A stretch of DNA of 64,000 nucleotides from CAMXAS01 sp964442435 (GTDB lineage: Bacteria; Bacteroidota; Bacteroidia; Bacteroidales; P3). Shown here piece after piece: positions 34,746 through 43,397 of this stretch; the first letter of the stretch is position 1, and each line of letters opens with the position of its first letter. The stretch is from contig CAYTZG010000009.1 of assembly GCA_964442435.1 (NCBI GenBank), positions 1 to 64,000 of the forward strand, read 5' to 3'. The notes under the pieces were generated by a model. The model searched no databases. It saw nothing but the letters and a program-made list of their open reading frames with translations, and had not been told where the DNA came from. Position numbers and translations under genes: made by a program.

Positions 34746-36077
34746 TTATAGGCACATGGCCATATATGCCGGTATGCATATTGTCGTTCCGTCTTTCCGA
34801 AAGTCTTTGGTGTAAACGAGATAAGGCGTTTTAACACGGGAAGAAAACTTTTCGCGGAATTTATCCAGCGAAACGTGCGTTTTGTATCCCGAAGACTTTA
34901 CTTCGATGGGATTTATCTTGGCGCCGTCAGACAGAAGAAAATCAATCTCGTAATGATGGTTGCTCGTGTCGGAAGGGAAGGTGTAATAGTAAAGTTCGTG
35001 TCCCGAAGCTTTAAGCATTTGCGCTACAACGTTTTCATAGACATACCCTAAATCGGCATTCAGTTTGTCGGACAATAATTTTTCATAAATGATATTGTCG
35101 GTAAACTTTTTGTCCCAAAACGAAAGTGTGACGAATAAGCCTGTATCGCACAGATACATCTTGAATCTGTCGGTGTCTTTATGTAGTGCGAATCCGACAT
35201 GTGGGTCATTGGCATGGAACGCCATATTCACGACCATCGAATCCTGCATATCATACACGGCCTCTTTTACCCTTTCATATCGGTTGCCGCCGGTCGCGGC
35301 ATAAGTTTGGTATCTGGAAAAATTACCGGACAACTGCGCCGGAATGGCCATGAACATTTTGGAGGCATTGCCGCTTGGATCTATCTTGATGAAATCCTGT
35401 TCATACAATTCCAAAATAGCCCGTTTCACCATATCGACTTTTCCCATATTATGGGTCTCTATGTACGTCTTGACGGCTTGCGGCATCCCCCCAACCAGCA
35501 TATACAAGCGAAAATTCTTCATTTCGCTTCTATTGCCGGCATCGCCCAGTCCTTTACCCGTATTCCAGAACTGACGCAAGAGTTTTATCGAAACCTCGTT
35601 TCCCAAGGCCCAATTAAATTCTTCATAGTCCAACGGATGCAAGTATAGACTGTATTCCTCGCTCGGTATCAAGATATCCTTGACGTTCTTCCTTATGGAA
35701 AGAAGCGAACCGGTCTCGATATAATCGTAACGTCCATCTTTAACAAGATGTTTGATGGCCTGCCGTGCGTTCGGACAATTCTGCACCTCATCGAAAATGA
35801 TAACGGATTTCCGTTTACGGAGGGTTACGTTATAAACCATCTGCAACCGCATGAATAGGTAGTCCAAGTTGGAAACATCGTTAAATAAATCCAAAACCTC
35901 TTGTTGGCAATTGGTAAAATCGATGGCGATATGGGTTTCATATTCGTTTTTGGCGAACGCTTCGGCCAAAGTAGATTTACCTACACGTCTCGCCCCTTTG
36001 ATGATTAATGCCATTGAACCGCTGAAATCTTGTTTCCATTTCAGCATTTCATCATACAATTTTCGTCTGAAAATCAT
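34746..36077 (-). CDS. AAA ATPase with DUF4143 domain (ATPase 2)
   Basis: A 443-residue ATP-binding protein of the same broad family as ATPase 1 but clearly divergent. Walker A is KGARRVGKSTLAEAF (about residues 27-41), Walker B is VIIFDEVQNCP (about 93-103), and ETGSLLSI is the sensor. The C-terminal DUF4143 domain keeps a complete nuclease-like signature, YEIDFLLSDG then PIEVKSSGY. It is AT-rich compared with the flanking core genes. It ends 8 bases from the LRR gene, which is convergent with it. Its promoter lies in a tandem repeat array. Confidence 0.9.
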   Translation of the reverse strand: MIFRRKLYDEMLKWKQDFSGSMALIIKGARRVGKSTLAEAFAKNEYETHIAIDFTNCQQEVLDLFNDVSNLDYLFMRLQMVYNVTLRKRKSVIIFDEVQNCPNARQAIKHLVKDGRYDYIETGSLLSIRKNVKDILIPSEEYSLYLHPLDYEEFNWALGNEVSIKLLRQFWNTGKGLGDAGNRSEMKNFRLYMLVGGMPQAVKTYIETHNMGKVDMVKRAILELYEQDFIKIDPSGNASKMFMAIPAQLSGNFSRYQTYAATGGNRYERVKEAVYDMQDSMVVNMAFHANDPHVGFALHKDTDRFKMYLCDTGLFVTLSFWDKKFTDNIIYEKLLSDKLNADLGYVYENVVAQMLKASGHELYYYTFPSDTSNHHYEIDFLLSDGAKINPIEVKSSGYKTHVSLDKFREKFSSRVKTPYLVYTKDFRKDGTTICIPAYMAMCL

Positions 36078-36102
36078 AGGTTAACAGAGTTGTATCAGGA
36101 TG

Positions 36103-36134
36103 CAAAAATAGTCAATTTGTCAGTCATCCCCAAA
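36103..36134 (-). promoter_or_regulatory. Promoter of AAA ATPase 2
   Basis: On the minus strand TTTG (36131-36134), 20 bases, TATTTTTG (36103-36110). The -33 box lies inside the first unit of the 33-bp tandem array. Confidence 0.75.
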
Positions 36135-36237
36135 TTTTTTATGTCGATTTTGTCAGTCTCCCCCAAATTTTTTATGTCGATTTTGTCAGTCTCCCCCAAA
36201 TTTTTTATGTCGATTTTGTCAGTCTCCCCCAAATTTT
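36111..36237. repeat. 33-bp tandem repeat array (3.7 units) over the ATPase 2 promoter
   Basis: TTTGTCAGTC starts units at 36116, 36149, 36182 and 36215, an exact 33-base period. Later units are identical; the unit nearest the gene differs (TCATCCCC for TCTCCCCC). There are no spacers, so it is not CRISPR. On the minus strand every unit repeats the -33 TTTG followed 20 bases on by CATAAAAA; only the gene-proximal one is followed by a true TATTTTTG. From 36238 to 36387 I see nothing further of note. Confidence 0.92.
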
Positions 36238-36387
36238 AGGAGGCTTCCGGATGGTTTGACGTGGTGCGGCCGTTTTCCACAGCCCGCCGTATTTCCCGCT
36301 CAAACCCTTGTAAAACCTTGCGTTCCGGCGGGTGGTTCCTGTTGGGAAAATGCCGGCGTTTCGTTTCCGGAATTATCCCAAAAGCGT

Positions 36388-36395
36388 TAAATTTG
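36388..36395 (+). promoter_or_regulatory. -7 box for the ClC channel gene
   Basis: TAAATTTG, 53 bases upstream of the chosen ATG at 36449. This supports the shorter start; the long frame would begin at 36332, before the promoter. Confidence 0.5.
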
Positions 36396-36448
36396 TATGT
36401 TTAAGCCCGTGGGGCCGTAAAGGCCGCGGGCGCAACCATACCGATTTG

Positions 36449-38266
36449 ATGAAACCCCAATGGAACGCCCTCAAAGGGCAAGTGCGAGAAAAAGTCCTGC
36501 CGTGGCTGGAAAAGGCCGAGGCGTGGCCCAAAAGCCACCTCTCGGAGCGCGCGTTCCTCGTTTGGGCGGGCCTGCTCATAGGCACGGTAAGCGGTTTGGT
36601 GGCCGTCCTGCTCAAAAACATGATTTATTATTTCGGGGCGTATGTGCTCGACATCTTCGCGGCCGACAGCCGCAACTTCCTGCTGCTCGTCTTTCCGCTC
36701 ATCGGTATCACGCTCACGTATATCTACGTCCATTACATCCTCAAAGACAACATCAGCCATGGCGTCAGCCGCGTGCTCTACGCCATCTCCAAAACGGGCG
36801 GCTACATGAAGCGGAGCCGGATGTATTCTTCGCTCGTGGCCAGTACGCTCACCATTGGTTTCGGCGGCTCGGTGGGGCCCGAAGCCCCGGTCGTGCTGGC
36901 GGGGGCGGCCATCGGTTCCAATATCGGGCGGCGGCTCAAGGTCGATTACAAGACGATGGTGCTGTTGATTGCCTGTGGCTCGTCGGGCGCGGTGGCCGGC
37001 AGTTTCGGCGCGCCCATCGCCGGCTTCATCTTCGCGCTGGAAGTGCTCATGATAGACCTCACGATGGGGTCGTTGCTGCCGTTGCTCATGGCTTCGCTGG
37101 CCGGCACCGTCGTGTCGGCCCTGCTCATGGGGCGGTCGGCCATGTTCCATTTCGACATCTCGTCCGACTACGTGTTGCGCGACCTGCCGTTTTATGTCAT
37201 CCTCGGGCTGCTGTCGGGCTTGGTGTCGCACTATTTCCTGTTCATGACCGAGCGCATCGAACGCTGTTTCGGCTTTCTCAAAAGCGGCATCGCGCGTCTG
37301 CTCATAGGCGGCGGCCTGCTCTGCGTGCTCATCTTCCTGTTCCCGCCGCTCTACGGCGAGGGCTTCAATTTCATCGCCGACATCATTCAGGGCGATACCG
37401 ACCGCCTGCTCAACAATACGTTCCTCTACGAATACCGCCATATCACGCTCATCTTCTTGGCCTACGTGCTGTTCATCATGCTGATCAAGGTGGTGGCCAT
37501 GGCGCTCACGAACGGCAGCGGCGGGGTGGGCGGCGTGTTCGCACCCTCCATGTTCGTAGGGGCTTTCCTCGGCCTGTTCATGGCCCATGCGCTCAACGCC
37601 TGTTTTCCGGGCTTGAACCTGCCGGAAGCCAATTTCGCGCTGACGGGCATGGCGGCCGTCATGGCCGGCGTCATGCACGCGCCGCTGACCGCCTTGTTCC
37701 TCGTGGCCGAGATTTCGGGCGGCTATACGATGTTCGTGCCGCTCATCCTCGTGTCGGTGTTGGCCTATTACATCAACCGGTATTTTAACCCGCACTCCAT
37801 ATATACAAAGAAGCTGGCCGCGAAGGGCAACCTCATGACGCACAACAAAGATACGGTCGTGTTGTCGTTGTTGGACAAGCAGACGTTGGTGGAGCGGAAT
37901 TTCGCCACGGTGCGGCCACAGGATACGTTGCGGCAGCTCATTACGGCCATTAGCATTTCCTCGCGCAACATCTATCCCGTTACGGACGAGGACAACCGCT
38001 ATCTGGGCGTCGTGTTCCTCGATGAGGTCAAGCCACTGATTTTCCGTGCGGAACTCTACGACAAGATTACGGTTTCCGATGTGATGTTCAAGCCGCAGTG
38101 CACGGTGGATATGTCGGAAAGCATGGAATCCATCGCGCAGAAGTTTTTGACCGTTACGGACTACAACATCGCGGTGGTGGACGGCGACCGCTACGAGGGC
38201 TTTCTGTCGCGGGCCAACGTGTTCTCCTCTTACCGGCAGAAGGTCAAGGAAATGTCGAGTGATTGA
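36449..38266 (+). CDS. ClC-family chloride channel or H+/Cl- antiporter with CBS domains
   Basis: A 605-residue protein with about ten to twelve membrane helices (residues about 30-440) and two C-terminal CBS domains (about 465-600). Selectivity motifs: GFGGSVGPEAPVV, with the gating Glu of the GxEGP motif kept, GSSGAVAGSFGAPIAG, and GSGGVGGVFAPSMFVG (GxFxP). The gating Glu fits either a channel or an antiporter. It moves chloride across the inner membrane, and the CBS pair suggests nucleotide control. The start MKPQWNAL was chosen because it follows the promoter. Confidence 0.93.
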   Translation: MKPQWNALKGQVREKVLPWLEKAEAWPKSHLSERAFLVWAGLLIGTVSGLVAVLLKNMIYYFGAYVLDIFAADSRNFLLLVFPLIGITLTYIYVHYILKDNISHGVSRVLYAISKTGGYMKRSRMYSSLVASTLTIGFGGSVGPEAPVVLAGAAIGSNIGRRLKVDYKTMVLLIACGSSGAVAGSFGAPIAGFIFALEVLMIDLTMGSLLPLLMASLAGTVVSALLMGRSAMFHFDISSDYVLRDLPFYVILGLLSGLVSHYFLFMTERIERCFGFLKSGIARLLIGGGLLCVLIFLFPPLYGEGFNFIADIIQGDTDRLLNNTFLYEYRHITLIFLAYVLFIMLIKVVAMALTNGSGGVGGVFAPSMFVGAFLGLFMAHALNACFPGLNLPEANFALTGMAAVMAGVMHAPLTALFLVAEISGGYTMFVPLILVSVLAYYINRYFNPHSIYTKKLAAKGNLMTHNKDTVVLSLLDKQTLVERNFATVRPQDTLRQLITAISISSRNIYPVTDEDNRYLGVVFLDEVKPLIFRAELYDKITVSDVMFKPQCTVDMSESMESIAQKFLTVTDYNIAVVDGDRYEGFLSRANVFSSYRQKVKEMSSD

Positions 38267-38288
38267 AATAAAAAAACAAACGAACGAT

Positions 38289-40484
38289 ATGAAAAAACGG
38301 AATTTGCTGACAAGCGTGGGGCTTTGCATGACGGCTCTGATGATGTGGACGCCTAACGCGACGGCACAGACGGCGGAAGCGACGGAAGGTCAGACGCCCA
38401 AACACTGGACCGTGGAACAGGCCACGGCCGACCGGGCGTTGCGTCCCGAAGGCGTGGGCTTGCTTTATTGGGGCGAGAAAGACCCCGACAACCTGTTTTA
38501 CAGTTACAACAACAAAGTGCTTTGCTTCAATGTCAGAACGCAGGCCACCGATACGATTCTGACGCTGGCGCATTTCGACAAAATCAAGGAACAGTACGCG
38601 CCGGGTTCCGCCCCGCTGACGGCCTTGCCTGAAATCCTCGCCATCCACCGTAACAACATGGTGTTGCATTACGACCAGGCCTATTATATATGGACTTATG
38701 CCGACAACACCGTGCAGCTGTACACGTCCATGCCGGCCACGGCCACGAATTTCTCCTTCAACCGCATAGACGGCTATTCGGCTTTCACGCAAGACAACAA
38801 TCTGTTTGTCATCAAAGACGGCGTTAAGTTCGCCGTGACGAAAGACGAGAATCCGGGCATTGTCAACGGGCAGGTCGTGCACCGCAACGAGTTCGGCATC
38901 ACGAAGGGGATATTTTGGGATCCGACCGGCGAAAAAATAGCGTTCTACCGCATGGACGAAAGCATGGTGCGGGAAGCGCCGCTGTTAGGCATGGCGGGAG
39001 AGGAAGAAACGCTGGAGCCGACGCGCTATCCGGAAGCCGGCACCGCGTCGCATGAAGTCAGCGTGGGCGTGTTCGACCTCAATACCCACAAAAAGGTTTT
39101 CCTCAAACCCTGTTTCGATACCAACCCCTATATCACGGGCGTTACGTGGTCGCCCGACAGCAAGGAAATATATACCGTTCAGCTGGACAGGGCGCAGAAA
39201 CATTTGGCGGTTTTCTGTCATGACGCCGCCACGGGCGAGATGAAACGCAAACTGTTTGAAGAAACGAATCCGGTATGGGTGGAACCCGAAAACCCCGTTA
39301 TTTTCCGTCCCGGCCATCCCGACCAAATTATCTGGAACAGCGAACGCAACGGCTACAACCATCTGTATCTGTACAACACGCAGGGCAAATTGCTCAAGGC
39401 CATTACGCCCGACAAGGAAGCCTGGGAGGTGAGCGAAATCGTGGGCTGTTCGTCCGACGGCAAATACGTCTATTTCATGGGCACCAAGGATTCGCCCTTG
39501 GAACAGCAGTTGTACCGCGTGCAAATCGACAACGGCCGCATCAAGCGTCTGACCAAAGAGGCGGGCACGCATCAGGTGCGGATGAACCCGACGGGTTCGT
39601 GTTTCGTTGATATATACAGCAGTTATGACGAACCGCGCGTAACGCAGGTAATCGATGCGGAGGGCAATGTGCTCAAGAAACTCTTGGTAAGCAAAGACCC
39701 GTTGGCCGGCTATGCCAAGCCCGAAACGCGCGTGTTCAAAATCAAGGCGGCCGACGGCGTGACCGACCTGTACGCGCGTATGATTCTGCCGCCCGATTTC
39801 GACTCCACGCGCAAATATCCGGTCATCGTCTATGTTTACGGCGGCCCCCACGTGCAGTTGATTACGAACAGCCATCTGGCGGGCAGCCCGCTCACGTTGC
39901 AGCATTTCGCGCAGGAGGGCTTCATCGTGTTTACGGTCGACAGCCGGGGCTCGGCGCACCGCGGCTTCGCGTTCGAGAGCGCGATACACCGCAACATCGG
40001 TACCGTGGAGGTGGCCGACCAGATGAAGGGGATTGAATATCTGTATTCCCTGCCTTATGTTGACCGCGACCGCATCGGCGTGGACGGCTGGAGCTACGGC
40101 GGTTTCATGACGATGAGCCTCAAGCTGCGCTACCCGCAGGTGTTCAAGGTGGCGGTGGCCGGCGGCGGCGTCATGAACTGGGCCTGGTACGAAATCATGT
40201 ACGGCGAGCGTTATATGGAAACGCCGCAGAACAACCCGGAAGGCTACGAATACGCCAATCTGTTGAACCTGACCGACAGCGTTTCGGGCAAAATCTTGAT
40301 GATTCACGGCGGCAAGGACGCCACCGTATTGCCCAAGCACAGCCTCTATTTCATCGATGCGTGCGCGCGGGGCGGCAAGCAAATCGACTTCTTCATGTAT
40401 CCCAATGCGGCGCACGGTGTATATGGGCCGGCGCGCAAGCATCTGGACCGCATGATTTTGGAATACTTCAAGAATAACCTTTAG
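38289..40484 (+). CDS. S9 family prolyl oligopeptidase (dipeptidyl peptidase IV-like)
   Basis: A 731-residue exported serine peptidase. The signal peptide ends near NATAQ (about residue 27). An N-terminal beta-propeller (about residues 60-480) precedes the alpha/beta-hydrolase domain. The catalytic triad is visible: Ser in GWSYGGFM, Asp in HGGKDATV, His in NAAHGVYG near the C-terminus. DPP-IV-type enzymes release X-Pro dipeptides in the periplasm and are a hallmark of protein-fermenting Bacteroidales. The start MKKRN follows a GAACGA purine-rich stretch; a start at 38259 overlapping the ClC stop is less likely because it would extend the signal peptide. Confidence 0.95.
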   Translation: MKKRNLLTSVGLCMTALMMWTPNATAQTAEATEGQTPKHWTVEQATADRALRPEGVGLLYWGEKDPDNLFYSYNNKVLCFNVRTQATDTILTLAHFDKIKEQYAPGSAPLTALPEILAIHRNNMVLHYDQAYYIWTYADNTVQLYTSMPATATNFSFNRIDGYSAFTQDNNLFVIKDGVKFAVTKDENPGIVNGQVVHRNEFGITKGIFWDPTGEKIAFYRMDESMVREAPLLGMAGEEETLEPTRYPEAGTASHEVSVGVFDLNTHKKVFLKPCFDTNPYITGVTWSPDSKEIYTVQLDRAQKHLAVFCHDAATGEMKRKLFEETNPVWVEPENPVIFRPGHPDQIIWNSERNGYNHLYLYNTQGKLLKAITPDKEAWEVSEIVGCSSDGKYVYFMGTKDSPLEQQLYRVQIDNGRIKRLTKEAGTHQVRMNPTGSCFVDIYSSYDEPRVTQVIDAEGNVLKKLLVSKDPLAGYAKPETRVFKIKAADGVTDLYARMILPPDFDSTRKYPVIVYVYGGPHVQLITNSHLAGSPLTLQHFAQEGFIVFTVDSRGSAHRGFAFESAIHRNIGTVEVADQMKGIEYLYSLPYVDRDRIGVDGWSYGGFMTMSLKLRYPQVFKVAVAGGGVMNWAWYEIMYGERYMETPQNNPEGYEYANLLNLTDSVSGKILMIHGGKDATVLPKHSLYFIDACARGGKQIDFFMYPNAAHGVYGPARKHLDRMILEYFKNNL

Positions 40485-40494
40485 GCACTGGCGG

Positions 40495-41847
40495 ATGCGC
40501 GACATGAAGACCGGCTCCGAATGCCCGCAGCGGCATATCGACATAGCGGACTACCGCTATCCGTTGCCCGACGAACGTATCGCGCTCTACCCGTCGGCGG
40601 AGCGCGACGCGTCCAAACTGCTCGTCTATCGCGGCGGGGAGGTGCGGGAGAGCCGTTTCGCGCAGCTTGGCGAGTTTCTGCCCTCCGACACGCTCTTGGT
40701 CATGAACGACACCAAGGTCGTGCACGCCCGTCTGGTGTTTCATAAGGGTACCGGGGCGGCGGAGGGTGCGGCGCCGGCGGCCTTGGGGGCGCGGATAGAG
40801 ATTTTCTGTCTGGAACCCCTGCACCCCGTTGACATCGCGCAGGCGTTCGCGGCGCGGGGCGAGGTGGAGTTTCTGTGCCTGATAGGCAACAACAAGAAAT
40901 GGAAGGACGGTGACCTCTGCATGGCGTTTGCGGCGCAGGGGCGGCGGGAAGTGCTACGGGCCACGCGGCTGCGGCCGCAGGGCGATGCGTTCGCCGTGCG
41001 GTTCTCGTATGCGGCCGACCTTTCGTTTTCGGAGGTGCTGGAAGCGTCGGGCAAGGTGCCGTTGCCGCCCTATATCCGCCGTCAGGCGGAGGAGGCCGAT
41101 GCGGGACGCTATCAAACGGTCTTCGCGCGGCACGACGGTTCGGTGGCGGCGCCGACGGCGGGGCTGCATTTTACCGACAGCCTGTTGGCGGCATTGACGC
41201 GGAAGGGCGTTACGCAGGCGCGGCTGACGTTGCACGTCGGCGCCGGCACGTTCAAGCCTGTGAAAGACGGCGAAATCGGTGGCCATGCGATGCACCGCGA
41301 GTATGTTTCGGTGCCCGCGCGGACCGTGGCGGCACTGCGGGAGGCCGTGGAGGCGGGGCGGCCGGTGGTGCCGGTCGGCACCACGTCCATGCGCAGCCTC
41401 GAAAGCCTGTATTGGTGGGGTGTCTCGCTCCTTGACGCGCCCCAAAGCCCCGGCGGTGGCGCCGAAGCCCCGGCGGCGGGTCTGTCCGCCGCATCCGGCG
41501 GCCACGGAGCCACCGGGCCGCTGTTTGAGCTTGCGCAATGGACTCCATACGAAACGTATGGCGGCCGCCTTCCTTATCCGCCCGTGCAGGTGCTGTCGGC
41601 TCTGAGCGACTACCTGCGGTCTTCGGGCGCGGCGGCCGTGAGCGGTTATACGGCGCTGATGATTGCGCCCGGCTATCCGTTCGCGTTCTGCCGTGGCTTG
41701 GTCACGAATTTCCATCAGCCGCAGAGCACGCTGTTGCTGCTCGTGGCGGCGTTGGTGGGCGACCGCTGGCGGGGGGTGTACGATTACGCGTTGGCGCACG
41801 GTTTCCGCTTCCTCAGCTACGGTGACGGCTGCCTGTTTTTACCTTAG
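40495..41847 (+). CDS. queA: S-adenosylmethionine:tRNA ribosyltransferase-isomerase (QueA)
   Basis: A 450-residue enzyme that transfers and isomerises the ribosyl moiety of SAM onto preQ1-tRNA to make epoxyqueuosine. Motifs seen: YPLPDERIALYP at the start, VMNDTKVVHARL, GKVPLPPYIRR, YQTVFARHDGSVAAPTAGLH (about residues 203-222), LHVGAGTFKPV and GTTSMRSLES. The protein is longer than E. coli QueA because of a Pro/Ala/Gly-rich insert near residues 318-340. It lies 10 bases after the S9 peptidase. MKTGSE three codons on is an alternative start. Together with tgt it indicates queuosine modification. Confidence 0.96.
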   Translation: MRDMKTGSECPQRHIDIADYRYPLPDERIALYPSAERDASKLLVYRGGEVRESRFAQLGEFLPSDTLLVMNDTKVVHARLVFHKGTGAAEGAAPAALGARIEIFCLEPLHPVDIAQAFAARGEVEFLCLIGNNKKWKDGDLCMAFAAQGRREVLRATRLRPQGDAFAVRFSYAADLSFSEVLEASGKVPLPPYIRRQAEEADAGRYQTVFARHDGSVAAPTAGLHFTDSLLAALTRKGVTQARLTLHVGAGTFKPVKDGEIGGHAMHREYVSVPARTVAALREAVEAGRPVVPVGTTSMRSLESLYWWGVSLLDAPQSPGGGAEAPAAGLSAASGGHGATGPLFELAQWTPYETYGGRLPYPPVQVLSALSDYLRSSGAAAVSGYTALMIAPGYPFAFCRGLVTNFHQPQSTLLLLVAALVGDRWRGVYDYALAHGFRFLSYGDGCLFLP

Positions 41848-42398
41848 CGCTCCACGCTACTTAACGGTTTAGCGGCGCTACGTACCGCCTTGTTTTAGCG
41901 CGATGCTGCAGACCGATAGGCGGCGAAGCGCGCGTCGGACGCTCGCTCCAGCAAAAAAAGCGGAAACGGCTCTGCCTTGTCGCAACGTGCGTACCGCGCT
42001 TTTTTCGAGTTACGCTCGCTGTCCGCGCGACCGCATCGCCGAAACTAAGTAATGCGATTTCTGCGGGGTGGCGGGAATCGTGCGGGGGCGTGCCGACGCA
42101 GCGTGCATCAGCACGCAAGGAGTGCCTTCGCGCTAGGTTGGCCGCCTTGACGCGCCACGCGCAGTGGTCGTTTCTTTTGGTAAAACCTTTTCTTTTCGAC
42201 AAAAGAAAAGGTTTTAAGTTCAGCGATGCGTAGCATCGCAAAAACAGGGCGACGCGAAGCGTCGCCTGAAAGCCAGACGGCACGCAGTGCCGTAATAGGG
42301 CGGCGGGCCTCGTGGGAGGCGCCCGACGCAGCGCGCTTGCGCGCGGAGGAGGACTTCGCGCCGCGGGGCCGCTTATTATAAAAGAAATATAAGGTAGA
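41848..42398. repeat. Hairpin-packed intergenic region
   Basis: 551 bases with no convincing gene. It holds a perfect 16-bp stem with a 4-base loop (42181-42216). Three consecutive perfect mini-hairpins with GNA triloops follow: GCGATGC-GTA-GCATCGC (42223-42239), GGCGACGC-GAA-GCGTCGCC (42248-42266) and ACGGCAC-GCA-GTGCCGT (42277-42293). Two related units (42091-42132 and 42321-42360) share CCGACGCAGCG, a hairpin and a closing CTTCGCG, with different but self-complementary stems. A minus-strand open frame across it is compositionally odd and unlikely to be coding. Confidence 0.75.
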
Positions 42399-42767
42399 AT
42401 GGAAAAAAAACTGACGACAATCGCCGTGGAAGGCATGGACTTCTACGCCTACCATGGATGCTTCAAAGAAGAAACGCTCATCGGCACGAACTTCAAGGTG
42501 GATATATACCTAACCGTCGATACGGCCTTGGCCGAAACGCAGGACGATATGGCCGGCACCGTCAACTACGTGGAGGTCTATGAGCGCGTCAAACAGCAAG
42601 TCATGATCCCCTCCAAACTCATCGAACACGTCGCCGCCCGCATCCGCGACGCCGTTTTAGCCGATTTCCCGCAGGTATGCCGCGTCAAGGTCAAGGTAGC
42701 CAAACTCAATCCGCCGATAGGGGAAAAAATACGGGAAGTCAATGTAACGTTGGAAGCTTCGCGTTAG
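42399..42767 (+). CDS. folB: Dihydroneopterin aldolase (FolB)
   Basis: A 122-residue enzyme of folate synthesis that cleaves 7,8-dihydroneopterin to 6-hydroxymethyl-dihydropterin and glycolaldehyde. Family signs are VEGMDFYAYHGCFKEE (catalytic Tyr/Glu region, residues 9-24), the VNYVEVYE segment, the SKLIEHVA Glu loop (about 71-78) and the KLNPPIG C-terminal motif (about 103-109). Length is normal. It follows the hairpin-rich region with no clear promoter, only an AT-rich stretch and AAGG before the ATG. Confidence 0.95.
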   Translation: MEKKLTTIAVEGMDFYAYHGCFKEETLIGTNFKVDIYLTVDTALAETQDDMAGTVNYVEVYERVKQQVMIPSKLIEHVAARIRDAVLADFPQVCRVKVKVAKLNPPIGEKIREVNVTLEASR

Positions 42768-42791
42768 AGGAAATGCCGGGCGTCCGTCCGC

Positions 42792-43268
42792 TTAGTAGCG
42801 GTACTCTTCCACCGACAGGACGGGGGTGCTGCTGTAGAACACCTGCAACAATTTCAGCATTTCGTATTGGGCCTCCTTGAACGTATCCACGTAGATGGCC
42901 TCGTCTTTCGCGCCGATACTGTTGTTCATGACCAGATAGTTGTTCTTGGTCCGGTTGTATTGCAAGACGAAATAATAGGTCGGTTCGTGCTGAATGATAT
43001 AAGAACGTTCCGGCAACAGCAAATCGATGAACATGACCAACGCGCGGTCCAAATCCGCTTCGTATTGGTCGCCGTCCAGAGAGGCGATATGGAAAGCGTC
43101 GTCAAACGCCTCCCGCGAGAACGAACCCAGCGGCTTGTTGTAGTCCACCGACTCCACGATGGTCAGGTCGATATAGGAACTCTGCGCGCACGCCTCATCC
43201 TTCAGCCCTAATAAGCCGAAAGCGCATACGCCGCACAGCAGCATGAGAAAAGATTTCAACCTGTTCAT
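42792..43268 (-). CDS. Hypothetical secreted protein
   Basis: A 158-residue protein I do not recognise. It has an N-terminal signal peptide (MNRLKSFLMLLCGVCAFGL) with a likely cleavage near ACAQS. The rest is a mixed alpha/beta domain rich in Asp, Tyr and Glu, with no cysteine pattern. A GGAG site six bases upstream of this ATG decides the start; another in-frame ATG is two codons upstream. A TATATTTG box (43290-43297) on the minus strand supports separate transcription. It is probably periplasmic. Confidence 0.7.
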   Translation of the reverse strand: MNRLKSFLMLLCGVCAFGLLGLKDEACAQSSYIDLTIVESVDYNKPLGSFSREAFDDAFHIASLDGDQYEADLDRALVMFIDLLLPERSYIIQHEPTYYFVLQYNRTKNNYLVMNNSIGAKDEAIYVDTFKEAQYEMLKLLQVFYSSTPVLSVEEYRY

Positions 43269-43289
43269 CGTCATCTCCAATTGAACCTG

Positions 43290-43297
43290 CAAATATA
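43290..43297 (-). promoter_or_regulatory. -7 box for the hypothetical secreted protein
   Basis: TATATTTG on the minus strand, 21 bases before the start codon. The -33 is not canonical. Confidence 0.5.
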
Positions 43298-43344
43298 AAG
43301 CAATTTTATCAAATAATGAAATAGGTGTCCGCTACGGCAACCGG

Positions 43345-43376
43345 TTTGCTTTTGGCGGCAAAATCCCTTATATTTG
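43345..43376 (+). promoter_or_regulatory. Promoter of the OmpH-like gene
   Basis: TTTG (43345-43348), 20 bases, TATATTTG (43369-43376), an exact consensus; the ATG is at 43398. Confidence 0.75.
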
Positions 43377-43397
43377 TGCCCCTTAATAAATACGGAT

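Noticed and set aside
36111..36237. Possible CRISPR array
   Set aside because: Units follow each other with no spacers and no cas genes are near; it is a simple tandem repeat.
36030..36239. Plus-strand open frame encoding an 11-residue repeat (MSILSVSPKFF)
   Set aside because: It exists only because the 33-bp repeat length is a multiple of three; it covers the ATPase 2 promoter and has no ribosome-binding site.
41861..42436. Minus-strand open frame of 191 codons
   Set aside because: It runs through a hairpin-packed region, overlaps the folB start, and its Arg/Ala/Ser-rich product has no domain character.
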